NCBI RefSeq assembly: GCF_000241055.1 | Contig: NZ_CM001398.1 | Coordinates: 655,190-719,189, forward strand | Reading direction: 5' to 3' | Length of the DNA: 64,000 bases | Origin: Oenococcus kitaharae DSM 17330 | GTDB lineage: Bacteria; Bacillota; Bacilli; Lactobacillales; Lactobacillaceae | Shown: piece by piece, positions 43,358 to 52,705 of the stretch | Position numbering within the stretch: the first letter of the stretch is position 1 | Layout of the letters: every line of letters begins with the position of its first letter | The notes under the pieces: model-generated | What the model was told of the DNA's origin: nothing | Database searches by the model: none | The model's input: the letters and a program-made list of their open reading frames with translations, nothing else | Translations under genes and position numbers: made by a program

Positions 43358-45265
43358 TTATAATTTCCAAACTTGTATTGTCAAATCATTGATTTCGGCT
43401 TTTGAGCCGTTCTCTTGATAATCGTTAGTCAAGAGAAGTTTGGCTTGATTGAAATTTACATAACTGATTTTTGTTTTTAAATCTATTTTTTGACCCGATG
43501 CATTTAGAGCAATCAGAAAATCATGATCCAAGGTATAAACAATCAAAGATTTTGTGCCGCTATCCCAAAACTTAACCTGCCGATCAATGTCATCGTAGCG
43601 GGTTAAGTGCAGCTGAGTCGTGGATTTTCTAAAATTAATCAGCTGTGTCAGAAATTCAATTGATTTGTGCTGTTTTGATAACTGACCCCAATCAAGGGCA
43701 TTCACAATATCTGGTGCATTGTAAGAATTAGCGTTGCCATGTTTGGACCGTAAGAATTCCTGACCGGCAGCGATTAACGGAATGCCTTCTGACAAATAAA
43801 TAATGGCAGTAGCGAGTGTATCTCTCAGATAATGATGATATGGATCGTCCTGCGGATTCGTTAAAGATAATTTGTCGTTTAAAGTCAAATTATCATGAAC
43901 TTCAACATATTGGATCAGCTGCGCAGCGTTTTGATAACTGCCATTGCTTGCGTGCCCAAGGATAGATGCCTTTAATTGCTGGTTGGCTGAGAGCTGATAG
44001 GGGCCGTTAACAAAACCGCCTTTTTGGGAGTCGCCATCGCCCTTCACGGCGTCACGCATTTGATCGGAGAAGAATGCAATTCCGGGTAGGACATCGGCAT
44101 TTTGTTGTGTGGCTCTGAGTTTTTCCGGCAGGGCCGTATTCATGTTCCAACCCTCGCCATATAATAATATTTTTGGGTCGATCTCATCCATCGCATGGCG
44201 AATTTTGGTCATTGTATCAACATCATGGATACCCATTAAATCAAAACGAAAACCGTCAACGCCAAAATTTTTAACCCAATAACACACGCTGTCAATCATA
44301 AATTTTTGGAACATGGCACGTTCTGAAGCGGTATCGTTGTTGATGCCGCTGCCGTTTGAGAGGCTGCCATCAGGATTATGCCGGAAATAATAACCCGGTA
44401 CTGTCGCGTCAAGGCTTGATTGATCAACTAGGAAAACGTGATTGTAGACAACATCCATAATCACACCAATACCTTGGTCGTGGAAACCCTGAATCATTTC
44501 TTTTGTTTCGATCAGCCTGCAATAAGGATCATTGGGATTGCTAGCGTAGGAACCTTCTGGCACGTTATAGTTTTTTGGATCATAACCCCAATTATATTTT
44601 GACGATGGATTATTTTCGTCAACAGTTGCGAAATCAAAAAAGGGTTGTATCTGTACATAGTTAATACCAATCTGTTTCAAATAATCGATCCCGGTTGCCT
44701 TAGAAGAGGCGGGATTTGTACTGCCAGTCTGAACAGCCCCTAAATATTTTCCTCGAAACTGCTGATCAATCCCGGAACTAGGGCTGGTCGTAAAATCACG
44801 AATATGAAGTTCATAAATCAGAGCATCAACGGCTTGATCAACTCGTTTAAAACGGCTGGAATGAAAATCAGCCGGATAACTTTTGGATTGATCAATAACC
44901 ACAGAACGATCGCCATTTACTGTCACTGCAAATGCATAGGGGTCTCGGCTTTCTGTGATGCGGCCATTTTTAAAAGATAGACGGAAATTATAGATCATCT
45001 TGTCGTGGTCGCCTGCCAGATAAAGTATAAAAATGCCTCGTTGTTTGTCTGATCCGCGTTGCATATGATAAACAGTGCCATCGAGCATTGGCTGTTTAGC
45101 ATTCCCGTAGACGATTAAATCTACTTTAAGGGCAGTTGGAGCCCATAATTTAAAGCTAGTGCCGGTAGCTGTGTAATGTGCACCCAAATCACTGCCTTTG
45201 TATTTAAATTTGTTATCGAATGCTTCTGATTGAATTTCTGAGAATAGGGATACTTCTGTTGTCAT
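43358..45265 (-). CDS. Type I pullulanase (GH13_14), intracellular
   Basis: Cleaves alpha-1,6 branch points of maltodextrins. The 635 residues show a CBM48-like N-terminal domain (about 25-130, FKLWAPTALKVDLIVYG), the type I pullulanase signature YNWGYDPKNYN, then GH13 regions DVVYNH, GFRFDLMGIHD (nucleophile Asp), LLYGEGWN (acid/base Glu) and YVEVHDN (third Asp). There is no signal peptide, so it acts on imported oligosaccharides. It is the last gene of the minus-strand arm and overlaps the preceding GH13 gene by 4 bases. Confidence 0.93.
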   Translation of the reverse strand: MTTEVSLFSEIQSEAFDNKFKYKGSDLGAHYTATGTSFKLWAPTALKVDLIVYGNAKQPMLDGTVYHMQRGSDKQRGIFILYLAGDHDKMIYNFRLSFKNGRITESRDPYAFAVTVNGDRSVVIDQSKSYPADFHSSRFKRVDQAVDALIYELHIRDFTTSPSSGIDQQFRGKYLGAVQTGSTNPASSKATGIDYLKQIGINYVQIQPFFDFATVDENNPSSKYNWGYDPKNYNVPEGSYASNPNDPYCRLIETKEMIQGFHDQGIGVIMDVVYNHVFLVDQSSLDATVPGYYFRHNPDGSLSNGSGINNDTASERAMFQKFMIDSVCYWVKNFGVDGFRFDLMGIHDVDTMTKIRHAMDEIDPKILLYGEGWNMNTALPEKLRATQQNADVLPGIAFFSDQMRDAVKGDGDSQKGGFVNGPYQLSANQQLKASILGHASNGSYQNAAQLIQYVEVHDNLTLNDKLSLTNPQDDPYHHYLRDTLATAIIYLSEGIPLIAAGQEFLRSKHGNANSYNAPDIVNALDWGQLSKQHKSIEFLTQLINFRKSTTQLHLTRYDDIDRQVKFWDSGTKSLIVYTLDHDFLIALNASGQKIDLKTKISYVNFNQAKLLLTNDYQENGSKAEINDLTIQVWKL

Positions 45266-46935
45266 TTGAGATCCTTTATAAAAATGGCGGAATCATAAGG
45301 CTGAAGGCTGATCTGCTGGCTGAGGCGAGCATTTGGAAAATTGCTGATTAGTAATCGCCAAGAACCGCAGAGTAGAGATTCAGGAAGCTCAAAAAGTGCT
45401 GGCGTATCAGTTAAATTAGCGAAAATGAAAGCCATTTGTTTTTCTGATTTTCGTACGAACGCCATGACTTGCGGGTCTTCAGCTTCGACTGCTGTAAACT
45501 CCCCTGTGTGCAAAGCACTCTGATCATGTCGCAAGCGAACCATGCGGCGATAATAATTTAAGAGTGAATTTTTCTGTTGATCCTGGGTAGCTGCGTTAAT
45601 TTTTGTAAAGCTAGGATTGATCTCTATCCAAGGCCTGGCAGTCGTGAAACCGGCATTTTTAGTGTCGTCCCATTGGAAAGGCGTACGGCTTTGATCGCGA
45701 TTCCATAATCGCAGATCAGCAAAGATTGTTTGCTGATCTTTTCCGGCCGCCAGCTCCGATTTAAAACGCATCTGAGCCTCTGGGTCATTGATTTCCTGTA
45801 TATTCTTGAACTGGAAACTCGGAATTCCGATTTCATCACCAAAGTAGATAAAAGGTGTGCCCTGCAGTGACAATAAAATTGTCGCTAAGGCCTTGCCGGA
45901 TTTCGCACTTTTATCATCTCCCCAATTCTGTAAAGCACGCGGTGTATCGTGATTGGAAAGATAGGGGCTTCCCCAACCGTATAGGCGCAATGCGTTTTGC
46001 CAATGAAAAACTGTTTTCTTAAAAACTTGAAAATTTCCTTTACTGCGGCCTTTTGAATCGATGCCATCATGGGCATTTTGTTCAAGCTGAAAAATGGAAT
46101 TAAAATAGCCGTCACTGCCAGTCCATAGTTGTGCTTGAGAAGCACTCACGCCATTAGCTTCACCAACTGTAAAAATGGGGTATTGTTGAAAAAGATTTTT
46201 CAATAATTGCAGGTATTCTTGTAAGCCGGTCACATTCGTATGCACGCGCCAAGGATCACCGCCATTTTCTTTGCTTATGCTGGACATGGATTGGCCGAAA
46301 GGCATTTTTTTGAGGTGCGAAATGGCGTCCAAACGAAAACCGTCGATGCCTAGATCCAGCCACCATTTAATGGCAGATATAACCTCATTTCTCAGTTTTG
46401 AATTCTGCCAATTCAAATCCGGCATTTTAGGATTAAAAATGTGAAAATACCATTGTTTTAATGCCGGCACAAAAGTCCATTCCGACTGGCCGTCCCAATT
46501 GTGCCAATCGTTAGGTACTTGATCGGCTAAACCATCCTGCCAAAGATAATAATCATGATAAGGATTGTCCCTGGATTTTAAAGCCTCTTGAAACCATCGA
46601 TGCTGGTCGGAGGTATGGTTGATGACCAGATCCATGATTAAATGAATATTGTTCTTATGGAGTTTGGCTAACAATTCTTTGAAGTCTGATAGGCTGCCAA
46701 ATATAGGGTCGATGGATGTGAAGTCAGAAATATCGTACCCATTGTCAACTTTGGGAGACTTGTATATTGGATTTAACCATACCAAATCAACACCAAGTTT
46801 TTTGATGTAATCAATCCGATCGATAATGCCGCGCAAGTCGCCGACACCATCATTATTTGAATCTTGGAAACTCATTGGATAGATTTGGTACCCAATTGCG
46901 TTTTGCCACCAAGTACGTGATTGGTCGCTTGTCAT
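45262..46935 (-). CDS. GH13_31 alpha-glucosidase/oligo-1,6-glucosidase
   Basis: Intracellular exo-acting alpha-glucosidase of 557 residues. GH13 sites: DLVINHTSDQH, GFRLDAISHLKK (nucleophile Asp), FTVGEANG (Glu) and LSNHDTPR (Asp). QDSNNDGVGDLRGI near residue 25 is the subfamily calcium/entry segment. The residue after the nucleophile is Ala, whereas classical oligo-1,6-glucosidases have Val there; Ala, Gly or Thr is associated with alpha-1,4 preference, so maltose-type activity is possible. It ends the processing of short maltodextrins between neopullulanase and pullulanase. Confidence 0.92.
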   Translation of the reverse strand: MTSDQSRTWWQNAIGYQIYPMSFQDSNNDGVGDLRGIIDRIDYIKKLGVDLVWLNPIYKSPKVDNGYDISDFTSIDPIFGSLSDFKELLAKLHKNNIHLIMDLVINHTSDQHRWFQEALKSRDNPYHDYYLWQDGLADQVPNDWHNWDGQSEWTFVPALKQWYFHIFNPKMPDLNWQNSKLRNEVISAIKWWLDLGIDGFRLDAISHLKKMPFGQSMSSISKENGGDPWRVHTNVTGLQEYLQLLKNLFQQYPIFTVGEANGVSASQAQLWTGSDGYFNSIFQLEQNAHDGIDSKGRSKGNFQVFKKTVFHWQNALRLYGWGSPYLSNHDTPRALQNWGDDKSAKSGKALATILLSLQGTPFIYFGDEIGIPSFQFKNIQEINDPEAQMRFKSELAAGKDQQTIFADLRLWNRDQSRTPFQWDDTKNAGFTTARPWIEINPSFTKINAATQDQQKNSLLNYYRRMVRLRHDQSALHTGEFTAVEAEDPQVMAFVRKSEKQMAFIFANLTDTPALFELPESLLCGSWRLLISNFPNARLSQQISLQPYDSAIFIKDLK

Positions 46936-48738
46936 TTACTGATTATCTGCTTTCATGATTATAAATCCCTCCGGGAAGATTTCGAGCTGTTTGTCCGACC
47001 TAATATGGTAACGATTGCCGATCAAAATATCTGATTCAGAGATGGCAATATTATGATTTGCTAGGGACCAAGTTTTTTGGTTGCCATTGAAGAAACTGCC
47101 GATTTTTTTCTTCCCTAATAAACGCCCAAAAGCCAGTAAACGATTCTCGACCGGAACTTTGTCCCAAAAGATTTTCCCCTCAGACAAAATTTGCCAGTTA
47201 TCATGGCGCAGCGCAATCAGCCGTTTCATAAAATCGTACATATTCAGATCTTGCTGCTGTTTGTCCCAGACCATTGGCCGACGACAATCGGGATCTTCTT
47301 TGCCGGCCATGCCATACTCACTGCCGTAATAAATATCCGGTGTGCCGGGTTGCAAGAAAAGAAAGGCAAAGGCAGATTTGACCAGATTCATGTTGCCCTT
47401 AGCACGTGTCTTGATACGCATCGTGTCATGCGAATCCAACAGGTTAAACATCGCCTCGTTCGTTTGGTCGCGATAGTTCATCAAGCGGTCATTATATTGA
47501 GAAACTAATTGGCTGGCGGTAATATCTTGATCTACAAAATAATGGTTAACATCAGATGTTAGACCATAATTCATGACTGAATCCATTTGATCACCGTTCA
47601 GCCAGGGACCAGCGCTATGCCAAATTTCACCTACGATGAACACTTCAGGATTAATGGATTTGATTTTGCTACGGAATTGACGCCAAAAATGATGGTCAAC
47701 TTCGTTTGCCACGTCTAAACGCCAGGCATCAATTTGAAATTCTTTGGTCCAATATGCGGCTGCACCGATCAGGTAATCCTGAACTTCGGGATTAGCCGTA
47801 TTCCATTTAGGCATATCCTTGGTAAATGCAAAACTTTCATAATTTTTATCGGGCCGATAAGCAAGCTCCGTCTCGTGGAAATGGATAGGAAAATCATGAA
47901 TCACAAACCAATCAGCAAAAATCGACTTTTGACCGTTTCGCAAAACATCTTGCCACTGTGCACTTTCATCCCCGCCGTGATTAAAAACGGCATCCAGCAT
48001 AATTTTCATACCATGGGCGTGAACAGCATCTACTAATTTTTTGAAAACGTTCTTGTCGCCAAAAGTCGGGTCTATTTCCAGGTAATCGCTGGTATTATAT
48101 TTATGATTGCTGGGAGATTTAAAGATGGGTGTCAAATAAATGCCATTGATACCCAAATCAGCTAAATCGTCCAGGTGATTGATGATTCCTTGCAAATCGC
48201 CACCATAGAAATCTTGGCTGCTGGGTTGATTGTCACTCCAGTCCTTTGTCACCTTGGAGTCATTATCATGATTGCCATCAGAAAAACGATCTGGAAATAT
48301 TTGGTACCAAATCGTTTTTTTGACCCATTCGGGACTCATGACTCGGTCGATTTCATGCATATAAGGCAGGCGAAAATAATTCGTGGCAACATCTGAGCGG
48401 GCACTAGGACTGTCAATAACCAACCCGCGATCACCATATAAATATTGATTGTCTGAAAAATCTTCCACTAGAAAACCGTATGCCGGTAAATGCCCGATTG
48501 GCTCTTCAATGGTGGCTGTCCAATAATCAAAATAATCAGACGACAGGTACTTCTGCATGGCACTGCCATCGCCATCGTACCAGTGTGTGTATGAGCCTTC
48601 AACAAAATTGCCATATAGGAGCGACACTTTTTTAACATCACCAGCTGCGGTGCGTAATCGTAATCTCAGATGGTCTCGATCACCATATAAAAAAGCGTAT
48701 TCTGAATCTGTCCTGTGGTAAACAGCTGCTGTGTTCAT
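46936..48738 (-). CDS. Cyclomaltodextrinase/neopullulanase/maltogenic amylase (GH13_20)
   Basis: Intracellular enzyme that cuts cyclodextrins and maltodextrins into maltose and glucose. The 600 residues include an N-terminal CBM34-like domain (about 1-125) that mediates dimerisation, the GH13_20 signature MPKWN (near 310), DAVFNHGG, WRLDVANEVDHHFWR (nucleophile Asp), VGEIWHSAGPWL (Glu) and LLDSHDTMR (Asp). It overlaps the malK stop by one base (TAATG) and is the second gene of the minus-strand arm. No signal peptide. Confidence 0.93.
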   Translation of the reverse strand: MNTAAVYHRTDSEYAFLYGDRDHLRLRLRTAAGDVKKVSLLYGNFVEGSYTHWYDGDGSAMQKYLSSDYFDYWTATIEEPIGHLPAYGFLVEDFSDNQYLYGDRGLVIDSPSARSDVATNYFRLPYMHEIDRVMSPEWVKKTIWYQIFPDRFSDGNHDNDSKVTKDWSDNQPSSQDFYGGDLQGIINHLDDLADLGINGIYLTPIFKSPSNHKYNTSDYLEIDPTFGDKNVFKKLVDAVHAHGMKIMLDAVFNHGGDESAQWQDVLRNGQKSIFADWFVIHDFPIHFHETELAYRPDKNYESFAFTKDMPKWNTANPEVQDYLIGAAAYWTKEFQIDAWRLDVANEVDHHFWRQFRSKIKSINPEVFIVGEIWHSAGPWLNGDQMDSVMNYGLTSDVNHYFVDQDITASQLVSQYNDRLMNYRDQTNEAMFNLLDSHDTMRIKTRAKGNMNLVKSAFAFLFLQPGTPDIYYGSEYGMAGKEDPDCRRPMVWDKQQQDLNMYDFMKRLIALRHDNWQILSEGKIFWDKVPVENRLLAFGRLLGKKKIGSFFNGNQKTWSLANHNIAISESDILIGNRYHIRSDKQLEIFPEGFIIMKADNQ

Positions 48739-49847
48739 TAAATAATCCTCTTGTGATTTCCCTGCCCATCAAAAAAATGTGCCTTATTAAGATCCATAGC
48801 TAAAGTGATAGTCTGTCCAACTTTGGCGTTATCGCGTTGGTTCACTTTTACAACAATATTTTTACTTTTCTGGCTATTGACATGCAGCAAAGCTGTTTCG
48901 CCTAATAATTCCGAAAGTTCGATTTGAGCTGTAAAAACAGCTTCCTTATATGCCTGTAAGGCAATATCTTCAGCGTGTATATCTTCTGGCCGGATTCCGA
49001 AAAAAATATCCTTTTTGTCATAACCAGCTGCATCCAGCTGCTTAGAAATACCCTTTGGTAATTTGAATTTAATCCCTTGCTCATTATCGACGGTTCCGTT
49101 ATCATAAATTACTTTAAAGACATTCATTTCTGGGCTACCGATAAATGTCGCCACAAATAAATTGGCAGGATAGTTGTACATGTCTTCAGGACTAGCCACC
49201 TGTTGGATATTGCCGTGATCAATTAAGACGATCCGATCTGCTAAAGTCATTGCCTCTGTCTGATCGTGAGTCACATAGATCGTTGTTGAACCGATCTTTT
49301 TGTGCAAGTCGGAAATGTTTGAGCGGGCCTGCACTCGCAATTTAGCGTCTAGATTTGAGAGCGGTTCGTCCATCAATAGAATTTTGGATCCGCGTACAAT
49401 CGCGCCAGCAATCGCGACACGTTGTCTTTGGCCGCCTGATAGATCAGCTGGTTTTCGATCCAGGAAATCATCCAATCCTAAGATATTCGCCGTTTGTTTC
49501 ACGCGCTGATCTAATTCCACTGAATGAATTTTGGCGATTCGCAAAGGGAAAGCAATGTTTTCGTAAACAGTTAAATGCGGATAAAGCGCATAGTCCTGAA
49601 AAACCATCGCGATTCCTCGATCTTTTGGCGGAATATCATTCATCCTTTGGCCATCAAAATAAAGATTTCCGCGCGAGATTGAATTAAGCCCGGCAATCAT
49701 TCGCAGTACTGTGGATTTTCCGGATCCTGATGGGCCGACGAAAACAATAAATTCCTTATCATGGATTTCTAGGTTGTAATCACTGATCGTCGCGGTACTT
49801 TGGCCTGGATAGATTTTTGATATGTGTTCGAGTTTAATTTCCGGCAT
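48738..49847 (-). CDS. Sugar ABC transporter ATPase, MalK/MsmK type
   Basis: ATPase of carbohydrate importers of the CUT1 family, 369 residues. Walker A GPSGSGKST (38-46), signature LSGGQRQR and Walker B ILLMDEPLSNLD are followed by a C-terminal TOBE/regulatory domain (FFGIRPEDI). After the signature it reads VAIAGAIVR where most relatives have GRAIVR. ATG 49847 follows GAGGAG by nine bases; the frame extends to 49886 without support. It heads the minus-strand arm, divergent from the receptor/permease arm, and is the only sugar-type ATPase gene in the window. Confidence 0.94.
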   Translation of the reverse strand: MPEIKLEHISKIYPGQSTATISDYNLEIHDKEFIVFVGPSGSGKSTVLRMIAGLNSISRGNLYFDGQRMNDIPPKDRGIAMVFQDYALYPHLTVYENIAFPLRIAKIHSVELDQRVKQTANILGLDDFLDRKPADLSGGQRQRVAIAGAIVRGSKILLMDEPLSNLDAKLRVQARSNISDLHKKIGSTTIYVTHDQTEAMTLADRIVLIDHGNIQQVASPEDMYNYPANLFVATFIGSPEMNVFKVIYDNGTVDNEQGIKFKLPKGISKQLDAAGYDKKDIFFGIRPEDIHAEDIALQAYKEAVFTAQIELSELLGETALLHVNSQKSKNIVVKVNQRDNAKVGQTITLAMDLNKAHFFDGQGNHKRII

Positions 49848-49877
49848 CTTCCAATACTCCTCATTTGATAGTTTATA

Positions 49878-49891
49878 TGAAAGCACTTACT
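49878..49891. promoter_or_regulatory. Left operator-like repeat of the mal intergenic region
   Basis: TGAAAGCACTTACT. The first 13 bases recur exactly at 49987-49999, and the motif is a cre-like sequence with CA in place of the central CG. It lies just before malK on the minus-strand side. Confidence 0.5.
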
Positions 49892-49968
49892 TATACAAGT
49901 ATTTCGATCTGCAACTGTGCTAAAAAAGTCAGCATTTGATGATTTCAAGTCTTTTTGCTTTACAAAAC

Positions 49969-49985
49969 TTGCAAAGCGCTTGCAA
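49969..49985. promoter_or_regulatory. Central palindromic operator (CcpA/MalR type)
   Basis: TTGCAAAGCGCTTGCAA: perfect TTGCAA arms around AGCGC. It overlaps the -35 box of the plus-strand promoter and fits a LacI/GalR-family operator. Confidence 0.7.
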
Positions 49986-50008
49986 CTGAAAGCACTTACA
50001 GTTATGAT
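49980..50008 (+). promoter_or_regulatory. Promoter of the maltose receptor/permease arm
   Basis: TTGCAA, 17-bp spacer, TATGAT. The spacer contains the second TGAAAGCACTTACA element (49987-50000), so a bound repressor would exclude polymerase. Confidence 0.75.
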
Positions 50009-50054
50009 TTATCTAGGCATTTGAGATGCCTATTAGCTTTTTTGGAGAAAAATT

Positions 50055-51269
50055 ATGAATAAGAGAGTACATCAAATTGCTGCAGCTTCATCAGCCGTGG
50101 TTCTGGCTTCTGGTATTTTCGCGGGATTTGCTTCAATTCCAGCAAACGCTGCCAGCAAAAAAGTAACTATTAAACTTTGGGCCGATAACAATGCATATAA
50201 ATCGGTCGTCAAGCAATTTGAAAAAAACAATCCAAATATCTCGGTCAAGTTTCAAAAAGTCGGATCGGTCGATACAACTAAATATCTGCAAAAAGATTCT
50301 ACGACAGCTGGTGATGTTGCTATGCTGCCGCATGATCAATTAGGGGCTCTGGTTTCACAAGGCTTAGTATTGCGGGTATCTCCAACATATTCAAAACAAG
50401 TTAAAAGAATAGATGTCCCTGGTGCTGTTAAAGGTGCAACCTATAAGGGTAAGATGTTCGGATATCCTTATGGCGTCGAGACACAAGTTCTTTATTATAA
50501 CAAGAGCAAGTTATCTGCTTCCGATGTCAAAACTTGGTCTGGCATTACCAAGAAAGGAAAATTAGCAGTTAACTTTGGTGAAGCGGGCGCTAATTACGTT
50601 TGGACACCTTTGTTCTTCACTAATGGTGATGTGTTGTTCGGTAAAAACGGTGAAAATGCAAAAGGCACAAACTTTGGTAATACCAAGGGCACGCAGGTTC
50701 TGAAATGGATTCAGGCACAAAAAAATAACCCAGGTGTCGTTCAAGACAATGCTGGCGCTTTGCAGGACTTGTCTTCTGGCAAAGTAGATGCTTTCTTGTC
50801 CGGTCCTTGGTCAAAAATAGATGCCCAAAAAGCTTTGAAAAATAATTACGCTGTTGCTAAGTATCCAACTATTTCTATTGGTGGGAAGAATAAACAGCTG
50901 CAGGCCTTCCTGGGAGTCAAATTGTTTATTGTCAATAAGTCAACCAAGCATCCGGCACAAGCCGCTAAGCTGGCATCATATTTGACATCTAATGCTGTTC
51001 AAAAAAAGATCTTCAATAGTATCGGTTATGTGCCATCTGCTAAAGCGGTTCAGAATTCGGCAGCTGTCAAAAAGGATGCACTGTCCAAAGCTGTAACGCA
51101 GATGTCCAAAGGGGCAACACCAATGCCTAAGATTCCTGAAATTAATAATTTCTGGACACCGATGGATGCTATTTTTAACGACACTTGGAAAGGCAAGATC
51201 TCTCAAAGTCAAATGCTTTCCAAACTCCAAGCGTTTGATAAGCAGATTGCCAAGTCTAACAGTAAGTAA
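50055..51269 (+). CDS. Maltose/maltodextrin ABC transporter substrate-binding protein
   Basis: Extracellular receptor of 404 residues. A classical signal peptide (residues 1-33) ends PANA-ASKK, a type I signal peptidase site. There is no cysteine and so no lipobox, unlike most Gram-positive MalE homologues. The mature part has IKLWADNNAYKSVVKQFEK at the start and GKMFGYPYGVETQVLYYNKS, GKVDAFLSGPWS and NNFWTPMDAIFNDTWKGK, typical of MalE/MdxE. Substrate is inferred from the locus. GGAGA lies 7 bases before the ATG. A stem-loop follows the gene. Confidence 0.9.
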   Translation: MNKRVHQIAAASSAVVLASGIFAGFASIPANAASKKVTIKLWADNNAYKSVVKQFEKNNPNISVKFQKVGSVDTTKYLQKDSTTAGDVAMLPHDQLGALVSQGLVLRVSPTYSKQVKRIDVPGAVKGATYKGKMFGYPYGVETQVLYYNKSKLSASDVKTWSGITKKGKLAVNFGEAGANYVWTPLFFTNGDVLFGKNGENAKGTNFGNTKGTQVLKWIQAQKNNPGVVQDNAGALQDLSSGKVDAFLSGPWSKIDAQKALKNNYAVAKYPTISIGGKNKQLQAFLGVKLFIVNKSTKHPAQAAKLASYLTSNAVQKKIFNSIGYVPSAKAVQNSAAVKKDALSKAVTQMSKGATPMPKIPEINNFWTPMDAIFNDTWKGKISQSQMLSKLQAFDKQIAKSNSK

Positions 51270-51282
51270 TTTAATTGCAATT

Positions 51283-51309
51283 AAGTAGCCGCGCCTACGG
51301 CTACTTTTT
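51283..51309 (+). other. Intra-operon terminator-like hairpin after the receptor gene
   Basis: AAGTAGCCG/CGGCTACTT stem, loop CGCCTA, then a T run. It lies between the receptor gene and the first permease gene and probably lets only part of the transcripts continue, giving excess receptor. Confidence 0.78.
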
Positions 51310-51328
51310 AGAAAGTGAGCAAAATATT

Positions 51329-52705
51329 TTGGCTAAGAATAAGAAAAAAAAGATGATTGCCGATCCAAAAACCTCCCATATTTCTCTTTCGGCGCTTTTT
51401 AAATCTGGTGATAGTTCGACAAAAATATCATATTTTCTTATGGGATTCAATAATCTCGCGAACAAACAGATTATTAAAGGACTCTTCTTTCTATTTTCTG
51501 AAATCGGTTTCTTTACCTGGCTGTTCGTCGATGGCATCAATGCGTTGAGTCAATTAGGAAGTCTGGGAACCAAACAAGCTGGAGAAAGGTATGACGCTAA
51601 ATTAGGTATCTATGTTTCTGTTAATGGGGATAACTCCATGCTAATCCTGTTATATGGTTTGGCTTCGCTTTTGATTATTGCTTTATTCCTTTACGTCTAC
51701 CGAGTTAATTTAAAATCGGATCGGAAAATTTGGGAATTCAAAAAATCTTCTCGGAAAATTATGACCTTTAAAGAAGATATTGCTGAGTTGCTGGATGACA
51801 GGCTGCATCTGCTTTTCATGGCTATACCTATGATCGGTATTTTATTCTTTACAGTGTTGCCGATCCTCTATATGGTTTCAGTTGCCTTTACCAGTTACGA
51901 TCATGCTCACTTACCACCGGGGCACCTGTTTCACTGGATTGGCCTGGCCAATTTTGGAAACATTTTTACCGGTGCTATGGCCGGCACATTTTTTCCAGTT
52001 TTTCTTTGGACAATAATCTGGGCAGTGCTGGCAACGGTTTCAAGCTTTATTTTAGGTATTTTTCTTGCCATGCTCATTAATACGAAAGGTGTTAAGGGAC
52101 AAAAAATCTACCGCACCATTTTCATCTTGACTATGGCAATCCCTCAATTCATTTCTTTTCTCATCTGGGCAAACATGCTGAATAATGCGGGTTTGATTAA
52201 TTCTATTTTAGAGAATATCGGCCTGATTACAAAGCCGATTCCGTTTTTGACAGATGGGTTAACAGCTAAGGCAACTGTACTGATTGTGAATCTGTGGGTT
52301 GGGATGCCAGTTACGATGCTAGTTACAACAGGCATTTTACAAAATCTGTCTCAAGAGCAGGTAGAGGCAGCTAAAATGGATGGCGCATCAAAATTTCAAG
52401 TGTTTACGAATATCACTTTCCCCCAGATTTTATTCGTTATGGCGCCAGCTTTGATTCAGCAATTCATCGGCAACATTAATAATTTCAATGTCATTTTCCT
52501 CTTAACCGGTGGCGGACCAGCTGATTCCAATTTCTATAATGCTGGCGATACTGATCTGTTAGTAACTTGGCTATACAATCTGACTTTAGGTACTCAAGAC
52601 TATAACATCGCTTCTGTGGTCGGCATTATTATCTTTGTCTTCTCGGCGGCCTTCAGTCTCTTTATGTATAAAAAAGTGAATAAATTGCAGGGGGTGAATG
52701 GATAA
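51329..52705 (+). CDS. Maltose ABC transporter permease, MalF type
   Basis: Membrane subunit of about 458 residues with an N-terminal extension of two extra helices before the standard core of six, as in MalF/MdxF. The EAA loop is VEAAKMDGASKFQVFTNITFP, quoted as EAAKMDGASKFQVFTNITF. The open frame begins at 51275 inside the preceding hairpin. I chose TTG 51329 (MAKNKKKK) because GAAAGTGAG lies 9 bases before it; ATG 51353 is an alternative. It pairs with MalG and the ATPase at 48738. Confidence 0.88.
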   Translation: MAKNKKKKMIADPKTSHISLSALFKSGDSSTKISYFLMGFNNLANKQIIKGLFFLFSEIGFFTWLFVDGINALSQLGSLGTKQAGERYDAKLGIYVSVNGDNSMLILLYGLASLLIIALFLYVYRVNLKSDRKIWEFKKSSRKIMTFKEDIAELLDDRLHLLFMAIPMIGILFFTVLPILYMVSVAFTSYDHAHLPPGHLFHWIGLANFGNIFTGAMAGTFFPVFLWTIIWAVLATVSSFILGIFLAMLINTKGVKGQKIYRTIFILTMAIPQFISFLIWANMLNNAGLINSILENIGLITKPIPFLTDGLTAKATVLIVNLWVGMPVTMLVTTGILQNLSQEQVEAAKMDGASKFQVFTNITFPQILFVMAPALIQQFIGNINNFNVIFLLTGGGPADSNFYNAGDTDLLVTWLYNLTLGTQDYNIASVVGIIIFVFSAAFSLFMYKKVNKLQGVNG

